Assembly: GCA_015039365.1 (NCBI GenBank)
Contig: WION01000077.1
Location: 1-64,000 of the forward strand
DNA from: Amanita rubescens
Lineage: Eukaryota > Basidiomycota > Agaricomycetes > Agaricales > Amanitaceae
Length of the DNA: 64,000 bases
Reading direction: 5' to 3'
Every line of letters begins with the position of its first letter. Position 1 is the first letter of the stretch. The notes under the pieces were generated by a model. It worked only from the letters and a program-made list of their open reading frames with translations. It made no database searches and was not told the DNA's origin. Of the stretch, positions 24,621-36,487 are shown piece after piece. The position numbers were made by a program, and so were the translations under genes.

Positions 24621-25276
24621 AAATTCATTTCGACGCTTTTGATGACGGTTCAAACGTTCAGCCGAACTGTGATCTTTATCCATCGCCGTATGATGATCCA
24701 GTACGTACACTACTTACAACTTTAACTTGTTAATGGTATAACTCTCGTCCGGCAAATATCTGCTTCTACAACTAAGGGTATGACTTGTCAAACCATCTTA
24801 CGGTGTAACTAGCTCCTTTTGCCTCTCCGCTCAACCATGAACGCCACGGCTTTCCTAGAGCAGCGTCAGACCATGCACGGCTACTACATTATCCTGATTG
24901 AGCCTTTGAAGTGGAAAAATTAAACGATCGACCAGAGTTTGCTTCGAGAACCATTTTATGGGGGAAAAGCTCATTTCTGCTGATCCCTTAGTACCGACAT
25001 TACAAGGATCTCCTGTTAGATTCACACCCGCTAATGATGTTTCTTGTATTCGACTTCGATCTCTTATTCGGTTACTTTGAATCGATGCATCGAACAAAGG
25101 TGAGTTGTCCTATGAACATCGTTTTCATGAGCCAAGGCAAGATCTATCATTTTTCAATGCTCAATATACAGTAATAGTTAATTCACGAGACTCGAAAACG
25201 TATATTCCTTGAATCACCAGCACAATATACCAAATCTAAGACGATCCAAGCATGTGTCAAAGCATATTTCTATAAT
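24621..25276. other. Intergenic region
   Basis: About 650 bases between the tail of the oxygenase region and the convergent peroxiredoxin. Short ORFs on both strands show no motif or exon structure. No gene was seen. Confidence 0.5.
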
Positions 25277-26084
25277 CTACAAATGCGCGAGGACGGCCTC
25301 AGCGCTGGAGACGGTGAGGTCTTTACCTGGCTCAACCTGGGATAGCGAGTGGGTGTTAATTAGTTGGGGTTCGCAAAGGTGAATGCAATGGGAACGCACT
25401 CCGAGGTATTTGACGATAAGCCTATCGATGATCATGGCGTACCGTTTGGTGCGCGTTCCAAGGCCGGCGTGTTCAAGATCGAGGGAGAGTCCGAGGGAAG
25501 TCGACCATTGCGCTTCCGTATCTGAGAGTGCGAGGATCTAGAGGTAGTGTCGTTCAAAGAAAGATTGTCATGAAAAATGATTACATACCTTATCCTCAAG
25601 TCCCTCGAATCGTGCCCACCCACTCATGACGAATGCATCGTTGGCAGCAAGAACAGCGACGACGTCCACCCCCTTTGCTTTGAACTCGTCATGCTTCTCC
25701 AGGAAAGGAGGAAGGTGCCTCGTGTGACAAGTCGGCTAAGGAGAAATATTAGCGTTTTTGCGTATTTTCCCTCGGGCGATCACGGCGATAAGAAGGAAAA
25801 CCGGATACGTACGGTGAAGGCTCCAGGAACGGAAACGAGGACGACTTTCTTGTTTCTCCAGTCGTCTGTAGAGAGGGTGGTGGCTGAAATACGTGTTGAC
25901 CTTATGGATCTGACCCTGAAAGAGGATGATAAACGTACGGATACCGCAAGCAGACTAGGACAGTCAATATCGGTTAATTGTTTTGAGTTAAACAGGGACG
26001 TACGTGGTCGGCAAGCTCAGGTGTGTATTGAATGTATTTGAATCTAGCCTCGGGGATGATGTCGCCTAGTTTGATTTGTGCCAT
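25277..26084 (-). CDS. Peroxiredoxin, Prx5/AHP1 type
   Basis: This is an atypical two-Cys peroxiredoxin that would reduce H2O2 and alkyl hydroperoxides with thioredoxin-like donors. The start at 26084 gives [20 protein letters not shown]. The catalytic loop is split by an intron: VPGAFT at the end of one exon and [18 protein letters not shown] at the start of the next (about 25,690-25,740). Together they form the PxxxTxxC signature with the peroxidatic Cys. [18 protein letters not shown] and an arginine-containing C-terminal exon follow. It ends [12 protein letters not shown] with TAG at 25277-25279. At least three introns were placed. Family length is about 165-175 residues, and this model fits. 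The protein may be cytosolic, since no clear targeting sequence precedes MAQ. Confidence 0.9.
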
Positions 26085-26720
26085 TAGCGGTGAAAGATTG
26101 AAGCAAAGCGCTCTGACTAAGGAAAAGCCGCCGATGCATGGCAGCGGGTCACGCTCACGGGCAGTCGTGTCACCGTCACGCGGGCGACGGTCCGATCTCA
26201 ACTTCGGTACCGCTGCTCCGACGGTCCAAGGGAACACCGAAGATGAACCCAATCGCCCTCCATCTCTTGTACGTCATTATCGACCGCTCAGCGCCGAGAC
26301 ACAGTTTTTTAACATGTGAAGGTTGGGTAGGCGTGACAGCGGGAGTCAGCAACCTGCAAGGTAAACCGAGGGCGTGGCAGGTACGACGAGGGAATGTTTC
26401 AGATGGGGGCCGTGTTCTAATTATAGTTACAGACGCCATCTCCGCTTATATACGTTCTCTACTCATTTCATTCGGAGCGTGGAGTGGCCGACAATCCCAA
26501 CATTACACAGATCTGTTATCAGTCACACCGCCATGATCAATGCCACTTTTAATGAAATCCATAACGTTGCCCTTAAGAAAAAAGCCGACCTTGTAGGTTG
26601 TAGGAAGTGAACCGGTGACAAACTTCATGAGATGTTTGTACAATCGACACAGAACACATAATACAGAGCATTGCAGGCCCATGCTAAATCAACATTGCAG
26701 TACGTAAATATTATAACAAT
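26085..26720. other. Intergenic region
   Basis: About 640 bases between the peroxiredoxin start and the 3' end of the chromodomain gene. The upstream minus-strand ORF extension of the peroxiredoxin is not needed for the protein. No separate gene was seen. Confidence 0.5.
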
Positions 26721-29700
26721 TCAATCCAAGCGTAAATGCCCCGCCGAATAAAGATGATTTCTCAATTCCTGAAAAGAACTGATCAGTCGAAATGCAAGAC
26801 CTCAGTGGATAAGACACCCACCTCGATCGTTTGTACAACCTCGTCACACGGCTTATTCTCATCCGTTCTCCATAGACATCGATACACCATCTCGCCACTT
26901 GTCGACGCCTGAATGAACCGCTCCATTTCAACTCGAGAATTGTTAAGCTCCGCCGAAACCCGTTCAGCTTCCTGCTTCCAGTAATCCAGTTCGCTCTCCA
27001 CCCTGTCGCGATCTTTTCCGAGCTGCGAGATCTCCGAGGTAAGGAAACTGACGTTCGCCTCTAGCGACCAACACTTGGCTTTCAGTTCAGGATGCTCTGC
27101 AGCCCTCCGACGCAACTGATCATTCTCCGTCCGATAATCTTTCTGAATCAAAAACGTCGCCATCGTTTGCCACTTTTCCATGTGTCTTTCAAGCTCTTTG
27201 ACCTTGTTTTCGTACGTGGCTTTGATCATAGCAACGCCAGACTTGGCCTGGTCCTCCGCGATCTTGGCGCGCTTTTCCAGCTCTTTATTTTCTTCGCGTG
27301 TAGACGTGACGAATCCGGAGGCTCGAGCGTATTGCTCTCTGAAGAAATCGATATCTTTGAGGGCACTCTCCTTGCCCTTGGTCGCGTTTTCGACTGCGTC
27401 CAGAAGAGATGTGCGTTCCGCATTCCAAGTAACTTTTTCTTGCTCAAGTGCAACTTTGACGTCCTTGAGTCGTTGTCCGAGCTCGCTAGAACTTGTACTA
27501 CCCTTGGCCAGTTCGAGCGCTCGCCGGAGAGAAGCAATCTCTTCGTGCAGATTCTGATTGCGGGTACGCTCCTGCTGTAACAGGGTCACCAGTTTGTCTG
27601 CACGGTTAGTGGTTGGTAGGGCCTCGGGCTAGGAGTGGCCGTTAGCTGATATCCAATTTCAAAAGACCCTTCTGACACACACCTCGCCTGTTTGAAGCAT
27701 ATCAGATACAATTTTATCGTCCAAAGCCATCACTTCTGGCGCCTGTGGAACATGAAGACGGTCAATGTTACAGCATCAGACAACGGGGAAGAAAGTACCT
27801 CAATGCCGTCCATGGGAACTGCGTCCGCGTCCGACTCTTGAGCACCTTCGGCTTGATCAACGGCCGCCTTCGCCTCTTGTAGCAAATCCTGCGTCGATTC
27901 TTCCTCTTCGTGACGTACGGCAAGTACCGTTCGTACTCCCTCCACAGGTCGTGACAACGGTCCCGAATCCTCCAAAGTATCGTCATCCGTATGGTTATTG
28001 ATTCCACCATCCAAATTAACGTACGCCCTTTCCATCTCCTGGACTACCTCCTCCGTCACTTCTGGAAGCCCGCGATCACTATCCGGGACAAGAATAGAGC
28101 TAGATGGGGTCTCTATACTGGATGGAGGCAAATGGCCCAATCCAGAGAGGCGGACTGCGGCTGTCGCCCTTTCCATCGACTTGCGATCATGTAAAATGTC
28201 AGTCAGAGACCTCTTGGGCGCCGGAGGTCGACTTTGCAATTTCGCTCGCCGAGCGGCGTCCGCGAGCTCCATCCCATGCCTTCGGATCGCGTCTGATTCG
28301 GGAGACGATGTTCCGGTCTTCTTGCTCTTCCCGTCCCCATTCGGTTTTACGCCGTCCTTCGTACGTTTCTCTGGCGTCGTGAACTGTTCAATGTCCTCGA
28401 TAGTGCTGTTGAGACGTTTGTCGAGCACATATAAGCGTTTTTCTGCTCTTGCACCGAGAATGTATGGCACGGGAGCGGACGTAGTCGCACCAGCCTTGCC
28501 ATTTCTTTTGACTTCGTCTTTGAGAGGAACAGGATTTTGCTGGTTCTTGCGAAATTCCTGGCTGTCCGTCTCAATGCTGTCATGAGGTGCGCTTACGTCA
28601 GCATAGTGCGACTCCTCGTCAATTCTTTCCATTACAAGTATGTGGGGGAGCTCCAGATTCGCTAATGATTCGGATCGCGAGGACGGCGTACGAGGTCGCA
28701 TCTTAGATATTATAGTAGGACGCGCAGGTGTCGGAGCAGGTGACCTGAGGGAAGCGGGGGGTTCAACAGTCATTGAAGGAGGCGATCCGGCTAGAGGTGC
28801 GGTTTGTGATTGAGTTAAAGACAGTTCTTGTGACTGTGTATTCCCACTATCTTCAGGCTCTGTCTCGGGGACGATGCCTTGACGATAATAGTCATCAGAA
28901 ACCTTATTGATGGCTTTCGTTTTAAGATCTGGCGGTCGTAGAGGGATAGGATTGGCTACTTTGGGGGCTGACAAAGGATTCTCTTTCGACGCTGGAGGGC
29001 GTGCAGGTGATCGAGGTGGTGAAGAAGGTTCGGGAGGATGGTCAAAAGGTGCAGCGGGAACAGGAAACTCGTCACAGTATTCCAGAGAAATCCTGTCGTC
29101 GTCGTCGTCCTCTTCCTCCTCCTCCTCCCGGATCTGGGCTTGTTTTGCTCTGCGCTCTGCTTCTTCAGCTTCCCTCTTCCGCTGCTCTGCCTCCAACGCT
29201 TCCATTTCGACGTCAAACTGCTTCAACCGTCGCACAGTTTCAGGTGAAAGATCTCGTGGTGTGTACGGTCGTTTTTCGGTTTGAGAGGGCTTTGAAGGGG
29301 GTGACCCTGGCTGGAGCTGTCCCGACGCCGTCTTTGGAGCCACTGAATCCTTGCCCGTTCTGCTCGCGATGGCTCCTCTCACTACAATGCGCCGTACTGG
29401 CGAGGGAGGTTTGGAACGTCTATCATGTATGCCATTTATAGGTGACTTGGCACCGACCACCGGTTTTCCACCTCGCTTTAGTTTTCATCAGTTACAAACG
29501 AGAAAGGATGCATAAAACAACTCGTTCACCTCCATGACTCCATTGACGCGATTTGAGCTATCAGGTTCTGGATCCAGACGGGGCTTAGACGTCGTATTTC
29601 CGGATAGCACAGGCTTTGCGACAATTTCTTCATCATCTCCTTCTTCCGATGCAACGACTTCAAGCTTCTTCGACAGAGCCCCCGCGCTCCCTCCGTTGGA

Positions 29701-30562
29701 CTTGACTCGTTTGATAGAAGGAATCTCTTCCTGGCTGTCGTCATCGTCACCTGGCGTAAACGCTATTTTCCGTTTCTTCCGAGGCCGTGCTGGTGGTGTG
29801 CTAAGACTGGCTTTCTGAACCGTGATGATTTCGGGTAACGAAGTCGCCGACGAGGTGGACGCGATCGATGATTCGCGTTTTCGTTTGTGTCTTTCGCTCT
29901 CCTTTGGTATTGGGCGACCATTCCTTGTCCCGTTCGCAGACCAAACCGTCTTGCTAAGGGATGGCTCCTCCCTCACTGATTGGTTATCTTCAATAGGAGT
30001 GGCAGGACCCAAGCGAACCGTACGACGGCTGCTCGGACCTGCAGCACCCGGTTTTGTCGGTGTTGAATACTTTGCCGTTGAAACCGAGATACGCGTCGAC
30101 ATGGGTTTGGGGGTTTCCCCCGCTCCAGTTGTAGACAAAGTTGAACCACGTTTCCTCGCTGTTTTCAGCAAATGTCAGATCATGATCATGCCTTGCACAG
30201 AAGAGGGCGGACACTCCAGTAGCTTAATACTGAGGTATCATAGGAGCGGAATAATCATCGAAATACTGCAACGCACATTTTTTTCTACGCGCCGCCGCAG
30301 AGCCCTGTCGTTCCTTTTTGTGCTTCTTCCATTTCTCCACCAGGTCGTCCGTCACGTCCCCTTTAGCGACCCAACTTGGCTTCCAGGGTTTTTTCGTTGC
30401 TGGATCAACTCCTGCCCAGTTGACGAGATATTGAGCTCTCTTCTCATCTATTATATCGATGACGTCCCATAACACTTCTTCGTCGTCTTCTCTTGGTTGA
30501 AATTGGTGTTCCGAGGATGAAAAGCTGGTTGATTCTTCTGTAGCCTTCTTCGTTTTCGTCAT
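26721..30562 (-). CDS. Chromodomain protein with coiled coil and C-terminal C2H2-like finger
   Basis: This is a large nuclear protein of about 1,180 residues built from five or more exons. Exon 1 (start 30562, MTKTKKATEESTSF) encodes a chromodomain: EEVLWDVIDIIDEKR, QYLVNWAGVDP and the aromatic PWKPSWV. The middle is disordered, with basic clusters (RHKRKRESS, RPRKKRKIAF) that look like nuclear localisation signals and Pro/Ser-rich stretches. A Glu/Asp run follows, within a helical segment at 29,070-29,220. Exons at 27,730 and 27,590 join in frame into a heptad-rich coiled coil of about 200 residues. Removing an intron at about 26,760-26,822 replaces an artefactual tail with CDEVVQTIEELRNHLYSAGH. 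This gives a Cx9C...Hx5H arrangement resembling a zinc finger. The role is probably chromatin binding through methyl-lysine recognition. Confidence 0.8.
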
Positions 30563-30851
30563 AACACCTGTATTTGTTAAAATAAGATAGATGAGCGCTG
30601 CGCAGGAGAAGGTCACTCACTGAACTAAATCTGGACGAACATCAAATGAACAGTGCCTTGAACAAGGTTCGAGTCGAACATGGTTTGGTAGAGTAGTTTG
30701 TGTTCATTTGCATTGGAAGCGTTCAAACAACAATGCCAAATAGAACTTTAGAGGCCGTGCGCTCCCACGCAATTCCAGATATTCGCTTGTTGCCATCTCC
30801 CAAAAAGTGCATTATCCATTAAGGTTGGTGTTCCGTAAAAATTGCCTAAAT

Positions 30852-32118
30852 TATCTACGATGCAGGTCTGCTCTCAGCGCGTAAACTTTGTACTATATCT
30901 TCGATGACTCCCGTCTGAAGCCAATCATTGAATTTATCCTTTATCCTTTCTTCCTGATGAACGTCGATGAGGTCGAACTGGTCAAGACCGAAAGGTTCGT
31001 CTATGCGGTAATAGTGCTCACTACAAAACAATGAGCAGTGTCGGCAACACATGAACAAAACTAGCTGACCAAAACGAGGCGCCGCTAACAGAAATACTTT
31101 GGTGAGAAAGGCTCGAATCTGCTGCAATACGTGCCAGCTGCCTAATAGCATAAGCTAGATTCGATTCGACGTCGCCATATCCCTTGGTGCCAGGCAGCCG
31201 CTTCTGAAGGACCTGATCGCACAAGTTACGAACATACGACGGTGTTGGGCCCCAAACCCTTGTCTTCGGTACTGGGTTGGGAAGATAACTCTGTAATCCA
31301 GTACCCAAACTAATAACTGACCCAACGCGTTCCTCTCTCCAGATGGTTTGCCATTCGCTGGACGCCAGTGATATGGGATTGTTGTAACCACCAAATCCTG
31401 CGTCTTGAAAATTTTGCATCCTGTTGGTTTCGAGCTCGAGGCGAATGGGAGAAAAATAGATGGGAGAGGCTGTGGTTGCTTTTATGGCTTCTGTAACGGT
31501 CCAGGGGCGCTGGGCGGATGCCGATAACCGTTCTCGTGGATATGAGCTAACGATATGAGTGTAGCTGGGAGCATTTTCCATCACCGTGACAAATGTCTAC
31601 GAAGTTTTTCAAACTTTGCACTTGTGAAATTGAAAAGACTTTCCCGTACCTTTGTACTTTCACGGACGTGATCGCCTTCGCCGGCCAAATGCATCAAAGC
31701 ATCGGGTGATCCAGCAAGCTCTTTTACTTCTTGAGCTATATATTTATCGAATTCCAAGGTGTCCAAGAATTGGCCTTTTGCGATAATATTCCAGGCATCT
31801 TTCTGCTCCCCGAATAGTTTCTTCACAATTGTTTTGTAGACGTCGATAGCCCTCTGACAATCCAGGCCTAGTCTTCCTAGGAGTATCGATATCAACCCAC
31901 CCACAGATGTGCCGCATATAAGGTCAAAAATCTCGCATGGACGTCGATTTTGGCCAGTCTTTGTCGCTATTTCCTTCATTATTGCATCGATAATCATCAA
32001 GGAAGCAAGGCCACGTATACCACCACCGTCAATAACAAGTATACGCTTGGGTTTCGCTGCAAAGCGTCAATGACTTAGTTAGAGCTTAAAGTGTAAATAA
32101 CTTACGTTCGCTCGCCAT
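30852..32118 (-). CDS. Patatin-like phospholipase
   Basis: This is a stand-alone patatin domain, a Ser-Asp dyad lipid acyl hydrolase. A 13-base first exon (MASE) splices to KPKRILVIDGGGIRGLASLM, carrying the oxyanion-hole motif DGGGIRG. The nucleophile elbow is GTSVGG (31,890-31,910). The dyad Asp is in NFQDAGFGGYNNP (31,380-31,410). Later exons give VGSVISLGTGLQSYLP and a C-terminal exon with EHYYRIDEPFGLDQFDLIDV, ending in RAESRPAS. The last intron near 31,020-31,090 could not be placed with a perfect phase. All catalytic motifs are present. In fungi patatins are often cytosolic lipases, and they also occur as effector domains fused to or paired with NLR-like proteins. Two NACHT-ankyrin genes lie 4.5 and 18 kb away, which is suggestive but not proof. 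Confidence 0.85.
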
Positions 32119-32528
32119 CGTATTATGATGCGAATATGAAGCTGGACATGGTGCGTCCTCTTTTTAATAGCCATGGCACTTGCCGTATGCAAGCGGAATG
32201 GATGTGGCCTGTGCAACGTTGCAATTGCATTGAAGAGGCGCGCACGCTTTGGTAGACGCTCGGCGCTTAGCGCTTAGCTGTCATAAGGGGTTCAAGAACC
32301 GCTTTCTGCTCAGAGTGAATTCAAATAGACGCTGACGTGATGATGAGATAGCATGAATTGTGAAGTGGTTCGTTGTAGCGAGAGACCCTCAGCTGACATG
32401 TGAAATAGTACTACTCGTTGGCCAATACACAGCCCCCTGACTGCCAGATATTCTGGTGACACTTCAACACTTTCCACATGTACCTAGCTAGCCGACTGCG
32501 GCGACGTGGGGGTGCGCATGCCTCCTAG
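32119..32528. promoter_or_regulatory. Upstream region of the patatin gene
   Basis: About 410 bases before the patatin start. It contains the first copy of a short repeat (about 32,265-32,350) found again near 33,165-33,245. A short tract TTTTTAATAG near 32,160 may be a weak TATA element. Confidence 0.4.
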
Positions 32529-32807
32529 CTATCCCTCCTTCCTCTTCCCAACCTCCTTCCTCTTCCCAACCTCCTTCTTCTCCCCAGCCACCTCCCCCTC
32601 CCCAAGTTTCTTGCCCGTGACAATCATGAAAATCACTCCTAGAACTTCAACCGTGATCTGTGACAGATGTCAGTTATATTGTCGACGAATTCCGACTAGT
32701 CCATAACATACTAATATGAATCCAATGGCTACGACTGCGGCGACCGCATAAAAGATGACCTTTTTTACAAGGGAGCCGCCTGGTAGTATTTTTGCGATTT
32801 CACTCAT
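32529..32807 (-). CDS. Small membrane protein with charged repetitive tail, putative
   Basis: This candidate gene was pieced together from two minus-strand segments. Exon 1 from ATG at 32807 encodes MSEIAKILPGGSLVKKVIF followed by a hydrophobic helix (YAVAAVVAIGFILVCYGL). A putative 39-base intron (32,696-32,658; GTCGG...CACAG) joins in frame to a second hydrophobic run, ITVEVLGVIFMIVTG. The charged tail KKLGEGEVAGEKKEVGKRKE then repeats the unit EVGKRK twice and ends at TAG 32529. The tail repeat is the reverse complement of the CTTCC-rich tandem repeat at 32,535-32,600. Reading continues upstream of the ATG without a start (SALIGAIVSAI), so a 5' exon may exist. The intron is shorter than usual here. 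The function is unknown; a pore-forming or membrane-anchored role is only speculation. Confidence 0.4.
32535..32605. repeat. Short tandem CTCCTTCCTCTTCCCAAC repeat
   Basis: An 18-base unit is repeated about two and a half times, then grades into related pyrimidine-rich sequence. In the minus-strand reading it encodes the repeated EVGKRK tail. Confidence 0.8.
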
Positions 32808-34336
32808 TATTGCTGAGACTATGGCACCTATCAATGCTGATCTTACGTCATCCTATGGGATCCAGTGCCAGCGCCGTTAGGGTTTTGATAATCATTGAAT
32901 GGGTCAAAGAAGCGCTCACGAAAATGTTCACCATCTTGTGTTAATCTTGTGTACTGCGAGGGTTGTCTCTCGCATGCGCATTTATACGCCTGAGTGTTGC
33001 TATGATGTCACAGGAATACACGCATTTCCTGCGTGTCGACGACCAAGATATGTAGAATTACTGTTGTTATGGATCTGGTCCCCAAGAACCACATGAATTG
33101 ATCCCTGGATCACTCGCGAAATCAACGCCTGCACGTTAGATTTGTTTTAATAAGAATCCCTGGTGTTCTAGCGCTTAGAGAGTTCAGGGGCCGCTTACCG
33201 CTCAGAGTAAATTCAAAATAGACGCTGATGTGATTCTGAGATATGCTTTGTTGTTACGAAACGAAACGGAGATGAGAGCGTAGCTTGACCCTAACATGCG
33301 GAATACTCACGTTCACCATTACACAGTTGAGCCACAACCTCATGCTGGTGGCTTATTCGGATCCGTTACTTGACCCAAATAACACGGCGATTTCATGCCA
33401 AACCCTGACCACTCGCAAGTGCGATGAAATCGCTCTTGAACGGGCGCCTGCATGTTAAATTTGCCTTAGCAAGAATTCCTGGTGTTCCCAACTCGCGAAC
33501 AGAGCTTCGCTATTCCTATTTCCACAATCTGGGGAGTGGAAGTCCGTTTGCGATCAGGGTCTTCAACATTCCTCACTAACCCCGTCATTCACTAGTTCAC
33601 TGGCAACCAAGGCTTCTCGCCGTTCCAAACGACAATTTCAATTTGAAGCGAGAACGTTTCAAGTAGAGTTCACGCATCAACGTGTTCACCGTACTATTCG
33701 CTCCCCTTCAAACTCTCCATTCTAACCCCGATCGAGTCCGTGTCCAGTCAGCTTGCTGTCAACAAAAGCGCCCAAAGTACCATTTTCGCGTAAAGAATGT
33801 GCCGCAAGTGGACAAATGATTCTATGTCTGGCAATGATGGTGCATCTTCAAGTTGTGCAGAATATCAGAATTGCCAAGTTTAATTGACGCGGAACATGCA
33901 TCTATGAAAGACATGAGTACTGCCAAGTGCGAATGCCACACAGACTTTCTCTCACCGTTATGCTCACGGTGTCCGAGGCACCAGGATCCGTACTTATAGG
34001 AGCTCCCTCTTTGGTTCTTGACACTAGATCAAGATTGGCGTCTTTCAAATTCACATCGGTCATCGTGTCTTGCAGCGTACAACGGTGACTACGTGTGGAC
34101 CATGCCAGGTTTTGCCTCGCGGAGTTTCAAGTGTGTCACGGTGGTCCGATGATCTCGGATGAATAGGCTGCCTCGCGATACGACGGCAGTCGTGCTAGCA
34201 ATCCGAAGATTTGTTCTCAAACAGAAAGGAACAGTGAAAGAGTTTTAATGATGCAAATGAAAGCTCGTGTTCGTTATTAATCCATATTACGTGCACGTTT
34301 CTCTATGGAGGTATGCTAAATGAGATATAGCGGGCT
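32808..34336. other. Gene-poor intergenic stretch
   Basis: About 1.5 kb with the repeats noted separately and no convincing exon. A possible 5' exon of the small membrane protein could lie just right of 32,850. Nothing else was recognised. Confidence 0.45.
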
Positions 34337-36351
<2,015 letters not shown>

Positions 36352-36487
36352 TAATAATCGCTCGTTCGTATTCGGAACGCACGGCGTCAAGAAAGCGGGT
36401 GTCACTGTCACGTCGCGTCACGTGTTACAGCGATACCATTTCGGGTTCACGCCACTGACGCCCGCCGCAGTCTTATCGTCTTCCACC
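36352..36487. promoter_or_regulatory. Short bidirectional promoter
   Basis: Only 136 bases separate the divergent start codons of dihydrolipoyl dehydrogenase and the Goodbye-NACHT-ankyrin gene. Both must share this region or use sequence inside each other's first exon. CACGTCGCGTCACGTGTTAC at about 36,407-36,426 contains a CACGTG E-box-like palindrome overlapping TGACG-type half sites. Confidence 0.5.

Larger units (their letters stand above)
32265..33480. repeat. Diverged intergenic repeat, at least three partial copies
   Basis: The block TAGCGCTTAG, then TTCA, CCGCT, CTCAGAGT, AATTCAAA and TAGACGCTGA occurs at about 32,270-32,335 and again at 33,170-33,230. A second block (GCCTGCA, GTTA, ATTTG, AAGAAT, CCTGGTGTTC) occurs at 33,128-33,168 and again at 33,446-33,488. 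These look like copies of a degraded small element. No coding capacity was seen. Confidence 0.55.

Noticed and set aside
27092..29441. Several plus-strand ORFs of 120-195 codons opposite the chromodomain gene
   Set aside because: They are shadows of the minus-strand coiled coil and disordered exons; the minus strand has domains and consistent splicing.
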